Shown here: one piece after another, positions 44,293 to 57,009 of the stretch
Numbering within the stretch: the first letter of the stretch is position 1
How the letters are laid out: each line of letters begins with the position of its first letter
Assembly (NCBI GenBank): GCA_037176845.1
Contig: JAYKXP010000213.1
Coordinates: 1-62,736, forward strand
Reading direction: 5' to 3'
DNA: 62,736 bases
Source: Paramarasmius palmivorus
Taxonomy: Eukaryota; Basidiomycota; Agaricomycetes; Agaricales; Marasmiaceae
Position numbers and translations under genes: made by a program
Notes under the pieces: model-generated
Told to the model about the DNA's origin: nothing
The model's input: the letters and a program-made list of their open reading frames with translations, nothing else
Database searches by the model: none

Positions 44293-45872
44293 TGTTGATG
44301 TCCACTCCATTGGGAATCTTGAAGGTCTTTCCCATGAGAAGCTATCAGATGTCTTGATGTTAAAAACAGGCAAGGAACAAAAGCTTGAAAACACATCAGT
44401 CTTGAGCAAACCTTTTCCAGCAGGGGGAGTCCTGTTGTTGTCGAGCTGCTTGATGTGTTGCACCTCCAGCTTCCTCATTGACATCCATTTCTTCCTCTCC
44501 AAGGCCCAGGATCTCCTTCTTCTTCTTCTTATCCTTCTCTGCAGCCTTCTCTGTCTTCTCTGCTTCTACTGCCTTCTTGGCTTCTCTCTTCCATGAGTGT
44601 TTGAGTTATTTGAGATGCTTTAATCAATGATCTGGCAGACATAATTTATAGACTGGCCCTGAGTGGGAACCAAGACACCTGGTGCATGAAAGAAGAAACC
44701 TGGTCGCACCACCTTCATATCCTGATCCTCCCACATCGAGAGGTAAAATGTCAGGGCCTGTCCTGCAAACAAGCTGGGAACCTTCCTGTTCAGAATCTCC
44801 ATCAATTTGTCCCATTTCAAGCAAACCACTGGTCATCTGAAGAGGCTTTGCACCTACAGAAAGCGAGGAGCCACTACCCATCCATACCTGAGCACAGTCA
44901 TCCTGTTCAAGTCTTGCATCTCTGTTGGAAATACAAGCAACCTGTGTGTAACATCGTCAACCATGAGGACCCAAAATCCTGTTTGCGATCTTCCACAACA
45001 ACTCTGAAGGGCAAATGTGGGCTGCATTGCTTTTATGAGCAATACAAGACAAAGAAGTTGAGACGTTAGTTATTCCATTCTTTGTAGAGACCATGAAGCT
45101 AACCTTTCATCAGACATGGATAGATCTTGAGTATCTTGAGTGCACAATTGGTTTTCGACGGTCAAGCAGAGAATCAGTGTAACACCTGTCACACTTGTCA
45201 CTTCCATGTCCAGTTTCCTCACAAGGCATGACCTCTGCATTACACAACAGTTGATGACTACATGGCGACAAAATGTGTAGCACTAGCTCAGACATTGTTG
45301 TTCTCACAATTATCACCAGCAATCCCTTCATTTACAACAATTACACCAAGACAAAATGAGTACCACTACTCAGAACCTCCTCTCTCTCCTCATCAAAGCC
45401 CACAAATTCTTCCTCAAAGGTGCACCATCATCATTGCTTCACCTTGGCATCAATTTCCTTCCATATATCACATCTACCCACTTTTGTCATGAGCATCAAG
45501 CTATTGACTTGGTCCATCTGCCATGCATTATCTCCAGTTGTGTCCAATCCATAAGTTGCACAATGATCCCACTCTTTATCCACCATAAATACAACCTTAG
45601 GATGTACATCATACTGCTACAGCTCATTACACTCTACTGCCAAGTGTTGTCCCCCATCGTACTCAATTGCCAGTGCCTTGACTGATGTGGAAGGCCGCAG
45701 TTTGCAAACAATATCGGCAACTTCCAGCATATTGTCGAATGCCAGGTAGATGTGAGTCAGGGAATTGAACAAGCAGAGGGTACAGTTTGTGAAGACTTCA
45801 GTGGCTTTGTCGCTATGTGCTGGGTCTACAGACAGCTGTAGATACACCAACTGCAGGATTTGCTGAGGGCGA

Positions 45873-47535
45873 TAATACCACTTAGTTTCAGTGAAATCAC
45901 CTAATACTATGACTGCTCTCAGTGTACAGAAGCACTCTACTGTGGCATAGCTGTGCAAGTGTGGTTCGGTGTGATCAGAGTTGCCACGCTTAGAGATATC
46001 TACTCAAGCTTGGTCTCAAGAGGGGTAAAATCACTTCTATTCGTTGAAGTTCTAGGAAAGTACACCTGTATAGATGCATAGTAGGGTTGTCCTTGCTTCT
46101 ATAAGCTAGGAAATAAGGTGCCAAGGGCTATATGAAGCTGATCTTGGTTCAATCTAAACTGCCTTGAGTGATCTGACTCTCTCTAAGGTAAAACTACAGC
46201 ACAACTGCTAGAAAACAGCCACCAAAACTGTCTTCTATAAAGCACGCAAGCAAGGAAGCTCAATTACCAAAACTGAGGCCTTCTCTACGATGCTAAAGTG
46301 TAACCCAACTGGTTAAAACACTTCCAGAACATCACCAAGACAAACTAGTATAAAGTTTCACTAATAGAAGAAATGTAGAGCAATACACAAAGCCAACAAC
46401 TTGGTCTTTATCGCGACCTCTCAAGTTCTTGTCTGCAGTAAGATCTCAACTAGTCTTCTCAATAAGGCTAGGGCCTGACTTGGGTAGAGTTCTGATTGGA
46501 CAATAGCAATCTATTTGTACGATAACCACATACAACGTGTAACGTGCAAGTGGGGGGGCAGAATCCTCTGCAGTCCTGTACATTTGGTGTCCTTTTTATA
46601 CTGTCCAAGGTGAATAAACTAAATAGTAGGTAATTTAAGTCGGAATAACTGTGAAACAAGACAGAAAAGAGATGAAACAGAGTCGGAAGAGAGATACAAC
46701 GAGAAAATATACATATCAGGGAAATCTATAGGTCACAACATCCATATAAGGCACAAATAGCGTGATGAGCAAGTGGTAACACTCTATTTTAAGGTACTGG
46801 AGTTGAATCCTGGCCGACGGGTAGGCATTTAGCCTTTATAAAATTTTCTTTTCCATGTGCCAAGCGCTTTTCCACCAATCGGAGGCCTGGCAGGGTCCTC
46901 TTGAGCTCCTCATTGCTCAACACTGTTCCTCCACATAACGCCGCCTCTAACTTTTCTTATCCACTCCATGTGGACGGGTTCCAATAAGGTATATCAGAGG
47001 GAATCTGCTTCCGCCACCATAACAACAGTTTGAACAGCTTTGCCTCTGCTCCAATCAATAGGTTCAACTTTGGCCGACAGGTCTCTAGACCCTTGCTGTA
47101 TCTGGCATTGGTGATTTCTGATCAGTTTCCCCCTCTGCCATCAGTCCTGAGTGATGCCTGAGCCAGTATAACTCTCTGGTGTGTGTGAAGGGGTAAATTA
47201 ACTTGTAAGAATCCCTTTGGTGCGTCCGGTAGGTGATCTAGGTGTAGTCCGTAGTGAATTCACTTAAGGACCTTCTCCCTACAGTTTTCAGGAGGTGATT
47301 GTACTTCGACAACCACTGGTAGAAGTAATAGTGGTGGCCAGATACTCATGTGGGGCGTACCGTGTACCATGATCCACTAATATAACCACCTAAAACACCT
47401 TCTGTCCAATGACTAGCTATTCAGGGCTCATACTAGTCCTTCTATAACCATTATGGGTTTATGCAACAATGATAAAGTGCAAAACTAGTGTATTTGCATT
47501 CGAAAATGAAGTGATTAAAATCAGGTGTATCAGCG
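45873..47535 (+). repeat. Dispersed repeat R1, copy 2
   Basis: This aligns with copy 1 from TAATACCACTTAG to the block ATTAAAATCAGGTGTATCAG. The similarity is moderate, with many C/T and G/A differences. It interrupts a minus-strand pseudogene. The block GACTAGCTATTCAGGGCTCA (47410) is shared with copy 1 and, inverted, with 57030. Confidence 0.75.
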
Positions 47536-47938
47536 AGCCACTGCCATCATCGCAGAAGGCACCTCTAGATGCATAATCCGTGGAAAACACAGCTTGAGAG
47601 TATAGATACGGTCTACAGGTTTCGACGCGTATCCTAGCGCAATCATATAGGGCTAACAACGACATCAACATCTATGCGCGCATAGCTAGTATTCACTACG
47701 CAGCACATGCCTATCTTATTCCTCGTCATATGCGCACTACTATGTTCCTAGTAGTGCTACCAAGTCCATATAGTACTTAGTATGATGTACTAGTGCGATT
47801 CTGAACACAACAATTAGTGTCAAAACAACTGTTTTTCAGCGATTTCGTTCTGGTACCCTCACAGCGTGGCGATTGTCAGGCTGGAAGCAAAGGGACAAGG
47901 GGAGGAGAGAAATTAATCAAGAAGTAACACTTAAGGCC

Positions 47939-50345
47939 CAGCGCGGGTGGGCGGGATTTGGGCAGGCGGCGGGAATTCCCATATGTAGGTACAGGTGTGG
48001 GTGAGATTTTCCAAACCCAGGACACCCGTCGGCCACCTGCCTTATTTACCTAATGTCAAAGCCACTTTTTATACACCAGATAGGTAATTTACATTTGAGA
48101 AATGAGATGTACATGGTTTCACTCTGTGAGTGTAGATACAGAGAGGTTGGAAAGAAATGTGACATAGTGTGACTCCTGGAAATTTGGAGAGCCCGGCAGA
48201 AGCAAAAAATAGGGCCTAAAACCAATGTCTCCTGTTTAAAATTTTCACCCTTTCTTCCTCACCCACCAACTTCATTCCAATGGCCAAAGACAACAATAAG
48301 CATAAACGTACACTCACTGAAGCTGCCGAAAAGAGCAAAGACCACTCTCCAGCAGCCTGGAAGAAAGGTTTCCGAAAGGCAACAAACACTGCCCAAAAGG
48401 CTGTTGGGAAAGGTTAGTTTTACTCATCAATGAACTTTGATGTTGTATACCTGACAACTGAGCTTCGTAGTCTTTCATAAAGGCAAGAGTGCTGACACTG
48501 ACAACGAGTCAGTATCCGACAAGTTCAGTCATCAAAGTGACACATCCACTGAAGTAGAGAAGCCACCACGAAAATGTACCAAATCATCTACTTCAAAGCA
48601 AGTAAGCAGTGATGATGAGAGCGACAATGATCAAGGAAAAGCTTTACCTGCCCCTGCCAAAGCGATGTTGAAGCCATCAGCATCAACATCAACATCACAC
48701 ACCAAAAAGATGGGCGCATCTGGCACATCTAGCATCGATCCAGAAGCTGGACCCTCAAAAAATGCCACCAAGTCTGTTGCTTCATCACAATGCAGGTCTT
48801 CTGTTGGCATTGAGGAGGTACAGGACGAAGAAGAGAATGACGAACAAGAGCTCTGTGAGTACAAGTGCCCCTAAGTTTCAGATATAAAAACTTACTGTCA
48901 GTAGTACGCAAAATGGATGGCTGGAAATCTGCAGTCTATGGCTTCTATCATAAGCCGACTGTCCAGTACTTCAATGGCCGTAAATGCCACGTCTTCAAAT
49001 GTATGCGGTGTTCCATGCAGGTTAAGCGATACCAGGATACTGGCGACAAGAATTCTTCGAAAGCCTTGAAGAACCATGCAGAGAGTTGTAGTGATACTGA
49101 AGCTGTAGAAGTCACAATGGCCTCGGGGGAAACACCGGACGCTGTCCGCAAGAAGATCCAGCTAGCTGCCAAGGGCAAAAATGGCACAATAACCTCCATG
49201 TTCGATGGCCTGCACAAAATTGGGGTTGCTGTCTATTCCACTGTTCAGCATACTCCCAATCAAACACGGTGAGTACATACCCTGTTCCCAAAAGCCCTCC
49301 ATAAACTCAAACAAACCACAGTGCTGAAATCGTACGCTGGGTATCGGAGAACTGTTGTCCCTTCAAAATAGTAGCTGACCGGGGGTTTAACTGTTTGATG
49401 AAGACTGGGCACCCCGGATATTGGATCCTGCATCCAACAGTCATCTCTTGTGATGTGAAACAAGTGTTTGCACAGACGTGACAACGAGTTTCGAAGCTAC
49501 TCAGGGTATGTGCATGTCAGTGAATACGAACCTTACATAGAAATAACAATGCGCTTACCAGGACTATGCTGGTGATATCAGCTTTGCAACTGATGCATGG
49601 ACATCAGCCAACCATAAATCCTTTGTTGCTATTACTGCACACATTGTAGACGACAACGGTGAGCCATTGGTAATTCTTCTTGATTTCCTAGAGCTCCCTG
49701 AGGTATATACATCGGTTTGCTATATGGTATCGAAGGTCTAACTTGTGTATTGACAGTCACATACTGGATGCACTCTTGCCCAAGAGTTTTCACATGTTCT
49801 TGAGGAGTTTGGCATTGCTGACAAGGTAAATTCAGTGTTGGCTTTGTAAAAGAACAGAAAGACTCCCAGTAACCAGATCCTATGCATCACCAGGGATAAC
49901 GCAACAAATAATGACACCATGGTCAAGCATCTTGGCCATGCCCTAGATGCTTACCCCAGCGAGAAACATCGTACACAATGCTTTGCCCACACCCTAAACC
50001 TGGTAGCTAAATCATATCTCCGTCTCTTTGACCCTCCAAGGAAGAACACAGATAGCAACATTGATGACGAATATCTTCTCGATGCTGTTGAACGCCTAGC
50101 CCAAGGTGAAGAGGTTGATCTGGAGTTAGATGCAAATGAACTAGCAGCTTTGGAGAGAGAGCTAGAGGAGATGGGAGAGGAGCTAGGTAATAGTGGGAGC
50201 TCTATGGATGCTGAGGTTGATGAAGAGGGGTTCATTAATGCCCAGGATGGAATGAGTGACAACAAGGCTGCCATGTTAGATGCTAAGGTGCAACCTGTCC
50301 ACAGAGCACTCCTCAAGGTTTGCATGTTTCCTTTTACATAACTGC
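47939..50345 (+). mobile_element. hAT DNA transposon remnant
   Basis: The coding part is a hAT transposase. A G-rich stretch at 47939-47975 beginning CAGCGCGGGTGGGCGGG lies about 340 bp upstream and has the CAGNG start common to hAT termini, so it may be the left end. The right end is missing because an R1 fragment begins at 50346. From 47536 to 47938 nothing was recognised. Confidence 0.65.
48280..50340 (+). pseudogene. hAT-family transposase, truncated
   Basis: Exons can be joined from ATG 48280 (48280-48412, 48483-48854, 48902-49268, 49322-49505, from 49562 on). The N-terminal part is Lys/Ser-rich. A BED-type zinc finger follows (FKCMRCSMQV, then SSKALKNHAESC). The transposase core shows SFATDAWTSANHKSF (first Asp), ITRDNATNNDTMV (second Asp) and RTQCFAHTLNLVAK, all hallmark hAT motifs. 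An acidic insert follows (RLAQGEEVDLELDANELA). The last catalytic Glu and the dimerisation tail are missing because the gene ends at R1. One in-frame TGA (49479-49481) fits a CGA to TGA change. It is a cut-and-paste transposase that can no longer function. Confidence 0.85.
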
Positions 50346-50425
50346 TAATACCACTTAGTTTCGGTGAAATCACCTACTACTATGACTGCTCTTAGTGTAC
50401 AAAAGCACTCTACTGTGGCGTAGTT
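50346..50425 (+). repeat. Repeat R1, first 80 bp
   Basis: It starts at the same TAATACCACTTAG boundary as copies 1 and 2 and stops after GGCGTAGTT. It lies exactly between the broken hAT gene and the next pseudogene. Confidence 0.85.
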
Positions 50426-52712
50426 ACCTTCTCATTCTCAAACTGTTTCCGCCTCTCGTCCCATCAAGAAGGAAAAGATGGCAGCTGAGTCCAAGCACAA
50501 GCCTGCCGACTCCACTGTTCAGGTCTGTTCAGGTCCCAAGCCTGTGGATCTAGTTTTGTCTGTGCTGACTAAGTCAGTCACTGCTAAGGTGCGTATCTTT
50601 TAGATCTTCTAAGTGATTTCACTTCTCTAACAACTTCCCTTCTAGCGTCGTCGTTCAGATCAGGTAAGCCTTTCTCTCCCCAATACTGACAAATCTTCCA
50701 ACGATTTGGGTCAGCCAAAGGTAAGTGATTTCACTTCGCTCTTTTATTCCATTTACTAATTCGAGTGTTTTTACCCTTGTTTAGATTGGTCCCGCTTCTC
50801 GAGTCAAGCCTTCCATCTCTGAAGCCGATTTGGAGGATTCCTCGTCCGATGACTTCAAGGATGGTTCTGACAACAATGTTCAACCCTCCAAGGTAAAGTA
50901 TACTCTCCCCTATTTCGAAGCTGGGTAGCTGTACTAACTCTTTCTTTAGAAGGCCAAGACTGCTCGTGATGCTCCAACCAAGACAGAGGTATCACCAGTC
51001 TGGCTTCTTTCATTTTCTAGGTTTATTAACCTGGTTATTCACTAGGTATCGGCTCCTTCTACCTCCTATGGTCCTCGTACCAAGAGCGTTAGCAAGGGCA
51101 AGTCCAAGGCTGTCGAGAGCGACACCATCGTAAGTGTTTTAAGTTCCTTCTAAAGTGATTTCACTTTAATGACCACCTTCTTTCTTAGGAGATCGAGGAT
51201 GATGACAACAACAACAAAGCCAAGCCTTATCCAACACATCCTGTCTCAATCGACAATGTGGACTTGGAGGTTCTAGTCAAAGCCAGCAAACGTGGTGTTG
51301 GTCCTCATAAAGACCCCTTGATCATTGACCATCTCAACAACATGTTGGGGTGTCGAGAACACGTCAAGACCCTCAAGAGTAAGTGATTTCACCCTCTTTG
51401 TTTTATATCTTTATTTCTAACCCAGTGATTTCACTAGAGCTCAACTACATGCTGCATGTCAACAGCGATGCAGACTTGTCTCTGGTCAGGGTCCTGACTG
51501 CCTTGACAGCTCAGCCCCTCGTAAGTTCTCTCTTAGTGATTTCACTTAAGTTATAATTTCTAAATGTTTCTTTCTTTTTCACAGGACGTCCGTCAAAGCG
51601 AGAAAACACCCTGCACTTAGTGCGACAACCTCAGACAGAGGTGCAAGCCTGCAGCCGGTGTGAGCATCAAGTGTGCTCCCTGTCGTCAAACCTTTGAACG
51701 GTGCTCTTTCTCTACTTGGTGGTGGGATTATATCAAGAGTAAGGTCCAGGGCTTCGGCAAGGGTTTGACTAGTCCTATGGGTAAGTTCACTAGTTATTCA
51801 ACTTCCTATTTGGTTCTAATATCTTGTTTTATTGGTGATTTAGGTCTCCTCTTCCAGGCAAACAGTATTTTGGAATCTATGTGAGAGTTCGACATGTTCA
51901 ACAACCAAATCAGCAGCCTGCGCTGTCTTTGCAATGAGATCGAGGCACATCTCAAAGATCGTCAATAACTTCTTCGGGAAAGTGGATCTGCCAACCCTCG
52001 CATTCTCCTTAAGCATCTGTTCTAGGAGAACGACAACTTCACCGCTAGCGACTCGGAAATCCAGAAGGTATGCACTGTGTTCAGTTGGACCATCAACGAG
52101 CTCTGTCCTCTTACCAAAGAGGAACTGGAGTTGGTTCGTCCTTATGGCCCCAATCTGCTCACTTGCTCCATGGAAGACCTTTATGTACTAGTCAAGAACA
52201 CCACCATTGACGTTACTGGACTAAATTCCAAGAAGTATCGTTTGGACAGGCTCGACATGTTCATGCCACCCAACTCTCACGTCCCACAGAAGTTCGTCGA
52301 ATGGATCATTGAGAACCCGGTCAGTACACCACTGTGGTCACTTCCTCCAGTCAATCCAGTAAGTGATTTTACTTTCATTTGTCCTCTTAGCACTAATTTA
52401 ACTTTACCAACAGGCACCACACGTCAAGGACAAGATTGTTGGCCCCTCCAAGCGGTCTGTTCTCGTCACCACGACTCTGACCATGAAATGGACCCTCCCA
52501 CTGCCACCAGCAGTAGTAAAGGTGGTGAAATCACCATCGAGGTCGTTCCCCCGACTCCAGAGACCATGGTTGTCGACTCTCCTGCTGTCAAGGTCGGTGC
52601 AGAGAAGACAGTCCCAGCCCCATCACATTCAAGTGGGTTGGCTGTCTCTCCTGTTGTCGATTCCTCGAGCATCAAGGCTGCCGTACCTGAAAACACCACT
52701 GCATCTACCTAA
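50426..52712 (+). pseudogene. Multi-exon gene with Cys cluster, decayed
   Basis: Roughly a dozen short exons on the plus strand are separated by about 45-60 bp introns. Readable parts are SQTVSASRPIKKEKMAAES, an acidic Ser/Asp-rich part (EADLEDSSSDDFKDGSDNN) and VSIDNVDLEVLVKASKRGVG. Then comes a Cys cluster (CDNLRQRCKPAAGVSIKC, then APCRQTFERCSF) that resembles a fungal Zn cluster. The terminal region is WTINELCPLTKEELELVRPY to HVPQKFVEWIIENP. A TAG inside the Cys cluster and stops near 51880 and 51967 show decay. At least five of its introns contain AGTGATTTCAC, usually right after the 5' splice site. The function is unknown; a chromatin-bound or transposon-encoded DNA-binding protein is possible. 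Confidence 0.55.
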
Positions 52713-53554
52713 TCCTTTCATCATTAAGGATGTGGTTGCATGTTCTCTTGGTTGCTCTTGCTTGGGTTGTCGTTGGTTGACGTTGGTTATCGTAGTTCAT
52801 GCAGACGTTTCTTTTTTTTTTTTTTTATATCTGATGCATTGTATATCGCCCAGTCCCCTACTATCTATATCATAGAAGTAGTTGAGGACTTTCTTGTATA
52901 CTCACAAGCCATAGTTTAGTTAGACACTTTACTATTTGGACTTGTATCACCAGTAATAGTACACTAGTAGATCTAGTAGTACTAAATTGTATAACATGTT
53001 TTCCCAGTCTCAATGAGACTGTTTCTCTTATCTCTGTGTGATCCCTTAGAGACTAATGTGAGGTCTACGCATAATCAAATAAACTGAGTTCGGCTGAAAC
53101 ACATAGTCAGGGGCTATTGCCAATTTAGGCATGCGCGGAAGTAGTTTTGGTTCACCACTTTGTTCCTTGCATTTTATCCCTTGTCCGGTGTATCAGGCTT
53201 ATAGATTATGCTGTTCCACACGTCTCCAAGCTTTTCTGTTATCCAATTTTAGCTCAACACAACAAATCTCGGTGTGAAAATCGCGAAATTTTTGCTTGAA
53301 CTGCGTGATAGCATCCTTTCTCCCCCCAAGCAAAATGAAAGTCAACTTCCCAGTTGACCTGCTCGAACGGAATGGTGTTATCACCTTCTAATCAATGCCA
53401 TAAAGTTCTAGAAGTCCAACTTGGCAAGAAAATTTTTCTACAAGTCCATCCATACCTTGTGCCATCAGCCACAGCGTATAAAAGCTTGTCCAATAAATTA
53501 TCTTTCAGCAAGTCTCTACTTCTATCACCTCTGTTCTAAGTCTTTTCACTACCA
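52713..53554. other. Spacer between two related pseudogenes
   Basis: This contains a 15-16 bp T run near 52811 and AT-rich sequence with no gene. GGTGTTATCACC near 53375 is another copy of the palindromic box. Confidence 0.4.
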
Positions 53555-54860
53555 ATGGCACCAAAAACCACTCTCAGCTCTTGGCCTGAATGCGACACTT
53601 GGGTGCACAACACCAAAGACGTCTATGACTATGCTCATAAGTCTATGGCCAACAACCCTCCTGCTGTTCGTAATGCAATCTCTTTGCAGCTTGCCGAGCA
53701 TCTGGTGAGTGATTTCACCATTGTAATAAGTGTATTCACTTTACTAACGAAGGTTACAGCGTCCCAAGCTTGTCTACAAGATCGTTGCCCTCGACAATGA
53801 AGCTCATAAGTTGTTTACCGACTGTGTGCAGCTTATTCATGCCTTTGTCAACGGCAGGGCTAGGACCCCCCCTGCTCTCGATGCTCTTGATAGCTTTGTC
53901 ACTGAGATGGAAGTTATCTGATCCCAGGAGCAGGCTGCTAAAGCCTGTAAGTGTAAGCACTTCAATTACTGGTTTATTCACTGATCATTATACTAGGTGA
54001 GAAAAAGTGTTGCATTCACTCTGCTCCAGAGGTTCCTTCCGATGATGAGGATGACGTCCAAATCATCAATAAGGTTCCTGATGAAGATACAGAGGTGTGT
54101 TCACTTCTCCCACTATAGTCAATGTCATATCTCAAGTTATTTCACTTCTAGATGGCTGAACCCAAAGGCCTCAAAGACTCTGTCCATGCTCCCAAGGCAT
54201 CTGAAGCCTCTAAATTGCGTTTCAAGAAGAACTCCGATGTAAGCTCAGTGTTTTCACCATCCATTTATCATTTATAAGGTGTCTCCACTTGATAGAAGGA
54301 TAAGGAGAAGGAGAAGGAGAAAGAGAAGGACTCCCCCAAGGACAAGGAAAAGTCCAAGTTGAGTTCTAAGCTCACTCGTGTAAGTCTCCCAGTGTTATCA
54401 CTTCGTATTCAAGTGATTTAAGCGTTCCCAGGCTATGTCTCCTGCTGTCGAAGGCAAAAGTACCCCTCCTAGTGCTAAACGTGCTCGTTTTGAAAGGTCT
54501 ACCGTCGATCTTCGTGAGGAAACCACTGGCAAGCAGTTAATTAACTTCATTAAAGTCATTTCAGTGGTTAATGTCTCTCCATTTTAGAAGAAGCCACTCT
54601 ACGCACTGCTGGTTACACTTCTGTACTGAAGCAGACCGTCATGATCCCCTTTCTTCAACTGGAAACTCTCCAGCCCGATGCGTTGTTGTCTATTGCCAAC
54701 TACCTTCGTGCTGAGATCACTACCTTGGCAGCGACCACCAATACATGTTGGGACAGTACAAGTTGGCCTACTCAAAGCTTGACAATGGAAGCTAAACCGT
54801 GTGCGCTCACCAAATTGGGTTTGCCTGCGCTATGCGCCAATGGCAGAGGACCAGCCTGCT
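53555..54860 (+). pseudogene. Second motif-intron gene, Lys/Glu-rich, decayed
   Basis: It starts at ATG 53555 (MAPKTTLSSWPECDTWVHNT) and continues after an intron (53705-53759) as RPKLVYKIVALDNEAHKLF. A TGA near 53921 interrupts EMEVI/SQEQAAK. Later exons give CCIHSAPEVPSDDEDDVQ, then a charged KDKEKEKEKEKDSPKDKEK stretch, then RTAGYTSVLKQTVMIPFLQ and LGQYKLAYSKLDNGS before a stop. Introns again carry GTGATTTCAC or close variants. The gene neighbours 50426-52712 in the same orientation, and the two may form one gene pair. No family is recognised. Confidence 0.55.
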
Positions 54861-57009
54861 GATTCTACTACAGGCGGCTCCGCCGTTGCAGGTTCATCTT
54901 TCTTCTACATTGAATGGTTCTTGACACTCTAGTGTACAATGGGGTCGAATCATTGATCATCTCAAAGTCCAATGGGATAAAGACTCTTCAATTGCTTCGG
55001 ACTTGCAAACGGTACATGAGAAGGAAAATGAACCGTCGTTTTATCCACTTCCAAAAAGATTATTCTCTCATCATCATCCGTCAATAATATCTCTTCAACG
55101 GGTTTGTCTGTGCTTATTTTCAACCTCCTTTTAGCGGAATTTAGTAATGCCAGAGTCACAACTCGTTTATTAGCTTTATAGGTTTATGTACTTGACTACC
55201 CTCATGTAACTCAGTCGCTCGTTTACAATCCAAGTTGTTCATGTCATGTGTGTTTTCACTTCTCCAATGGTCTCAATCGAAAGTTTTGTCTTAGCCGCGC
55301 AAGTGAATTCACTTCTTGACTTTACTCAGCAGAATCCCAGCATATTATGCTGAGTCTAGTAGCCTGTATGTGCTTGCTCTTTTCAAACTTGATCTATTTC
55401 ATTGTTGGTATCGGCTAGGTGTATTAACCCCTTCGTCATCTTCTTCCTCTCTCATCACTAGACACTCCTCTGCATCGACTAGATCTCATGACCAGGTTTG
55501 GGAATTTTCATCTTAGGTATCTTGCTAAAGATGTAGTCTGGAGCACCTTATAGGTATGTTCACTGTCCACATCATCCCAGCAGCTTTTATTCTTAATTGC
55601 TGCCTGCAATATGTCAAATGAGCGACTCTCTTTGCATCTTTTCAGCCGGTATGAGGGGGGCGTTCATATTCATCTAGCAACAAATGGCTAGTACACGAAA
55701 AGCGCCTACCTTAATTTCTCTTTCTTTACCCGCGAGGCACCATTAAGGTCAGCTAAGCATTGTAGGATCCACCCTTTCCATCCTGATTACTAACATTGGA
55801 TGGGCCCAATGTATCTAGGAGGCTACACATCTTCACAGTCAAGCGTATCACTCTCTATTCCGGAATTACGCATGAGGCACTGAGACAGCTGTCAGGTTTT
55901 ACAGTCATATTCCTTTTACGGTTTCTTCCTTTATGTTTCTCATTCAAATTTCTTGCGTCAGATTGGTTCTTGTTTTATCTTATTCTCCTGTCAACACGTC
56001 CATTGTGCGCACTGTACATAGCGAGCGGTGTTGTAGCAAGTGCTTTGAGCAGGTGCCTATAACCAAACTAACTCTTGCATGTGATAACACCTCTTATCAG
56101 GGCAGTGAAACTAGAACCAAGTTCGATTCCATGATATCCAACGCGAGGTAAGATCAGTTCTGCAACCCCCGTTTACCGAAGAAGTATGGTGAACAGCCTA
56201 ATCCCTCTTTTATAGTAGCAACAATCAGCCCAGAGGACTGGTTTCAAAAGACACCAATACCATTTCTTCAAGTCACCTCCCATAGCTTTTATAAGGCTTG
56301 TCGAACAACGTCAACGCCCAAAGTGTTTGGACCGCTCAATCTTTCCATTAGCCTGAGGAGATTATACGGTGATATCTGAATGCCTCTGATGCCATACTTA
56401 TCATATAACCACTGCAATACCACTTCCATTTGTGGCGCAGTTATCACTCACTATTTTCTTCTGGTGGTCCCTCATCTGCAGATTCGATACTCTTCAAATA
56501 GCCATTTCTGCAATAGAACTAGCTTGTCTCATTACGCAGTGCTTGGGCTTCTGGCCAAGTTAGATAGTGCACAGCATCCATGTATAAATTCATTCTTTAC
56601 AGCCATTACTAGCTGGTGATATCTTCATGACATCTATATGAACCTTCTGGAATAGTGAGGGAGTGTAAGCTACACGAAGTAGAGTGCCTTTATTAATTTA
56701 AGCTGCCTTTATTCCTGACACGTTTTACACGAACTGTCCTTAATACAAAAACCAGGTAACATCATTTTTCTATTTCTGGCACACAAAATTGCTTCTTCAA
56801 GAGTTTCTCTGTGTTGGATGTATATACCTTTATAGACCTATAGTAGTCATGTGCGGCAGACATCATCCACATATGCTTCTCTTTGAATACCACTAATTTG
56901 TGTTGGCCTTCTTTTTCTTCATTTCGTTGATACACCTGACTTTTAATACCTTTTTATTGAGAACACAATTATTGCACTTTTTATATTCTGTTAGTACTAT
57001 GATTGGGAC
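54861..57009. other. Decayed stretch without a gene
   Basis: The best frame is on the minus strand, 55159-54962 (ALLNSAKRRLKISTDKPVEE), with no recognisable domain. GTGTTTTCACTTC and GTGAATTCACTTC boxes occur near 55250 and 55304. Nothing else is supported. Confidence 0.4.

Larger units (their letters stand above)
41087..45872 (-). pseudogene. Decayed gene interrupted by copia-derived insertion
   Basis: On the minus strand a frame runs down from the R1 junction at 45872 (LQLVYLQLSVDPAHSDKATE, then KALAIEYDGGQHLAVECNE). It continues with stops and shifts past MVCLKWDKLMEILNRKV (44829) to 44293. Joining 44293 directly to 41437 restores one frame, KIPNGVDINM followed by VYLEWGIDIVNVPISDD, which shows that 41438-44292 is an insertion. 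The piece below it reads EKPNAIIDSGESTAITE before a partial LTR. I recall similar hypothetical proteins with a 'YLQLSxDPAHS' segment in mushroom genomes but cannot give a function. Confidence 0.45.
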
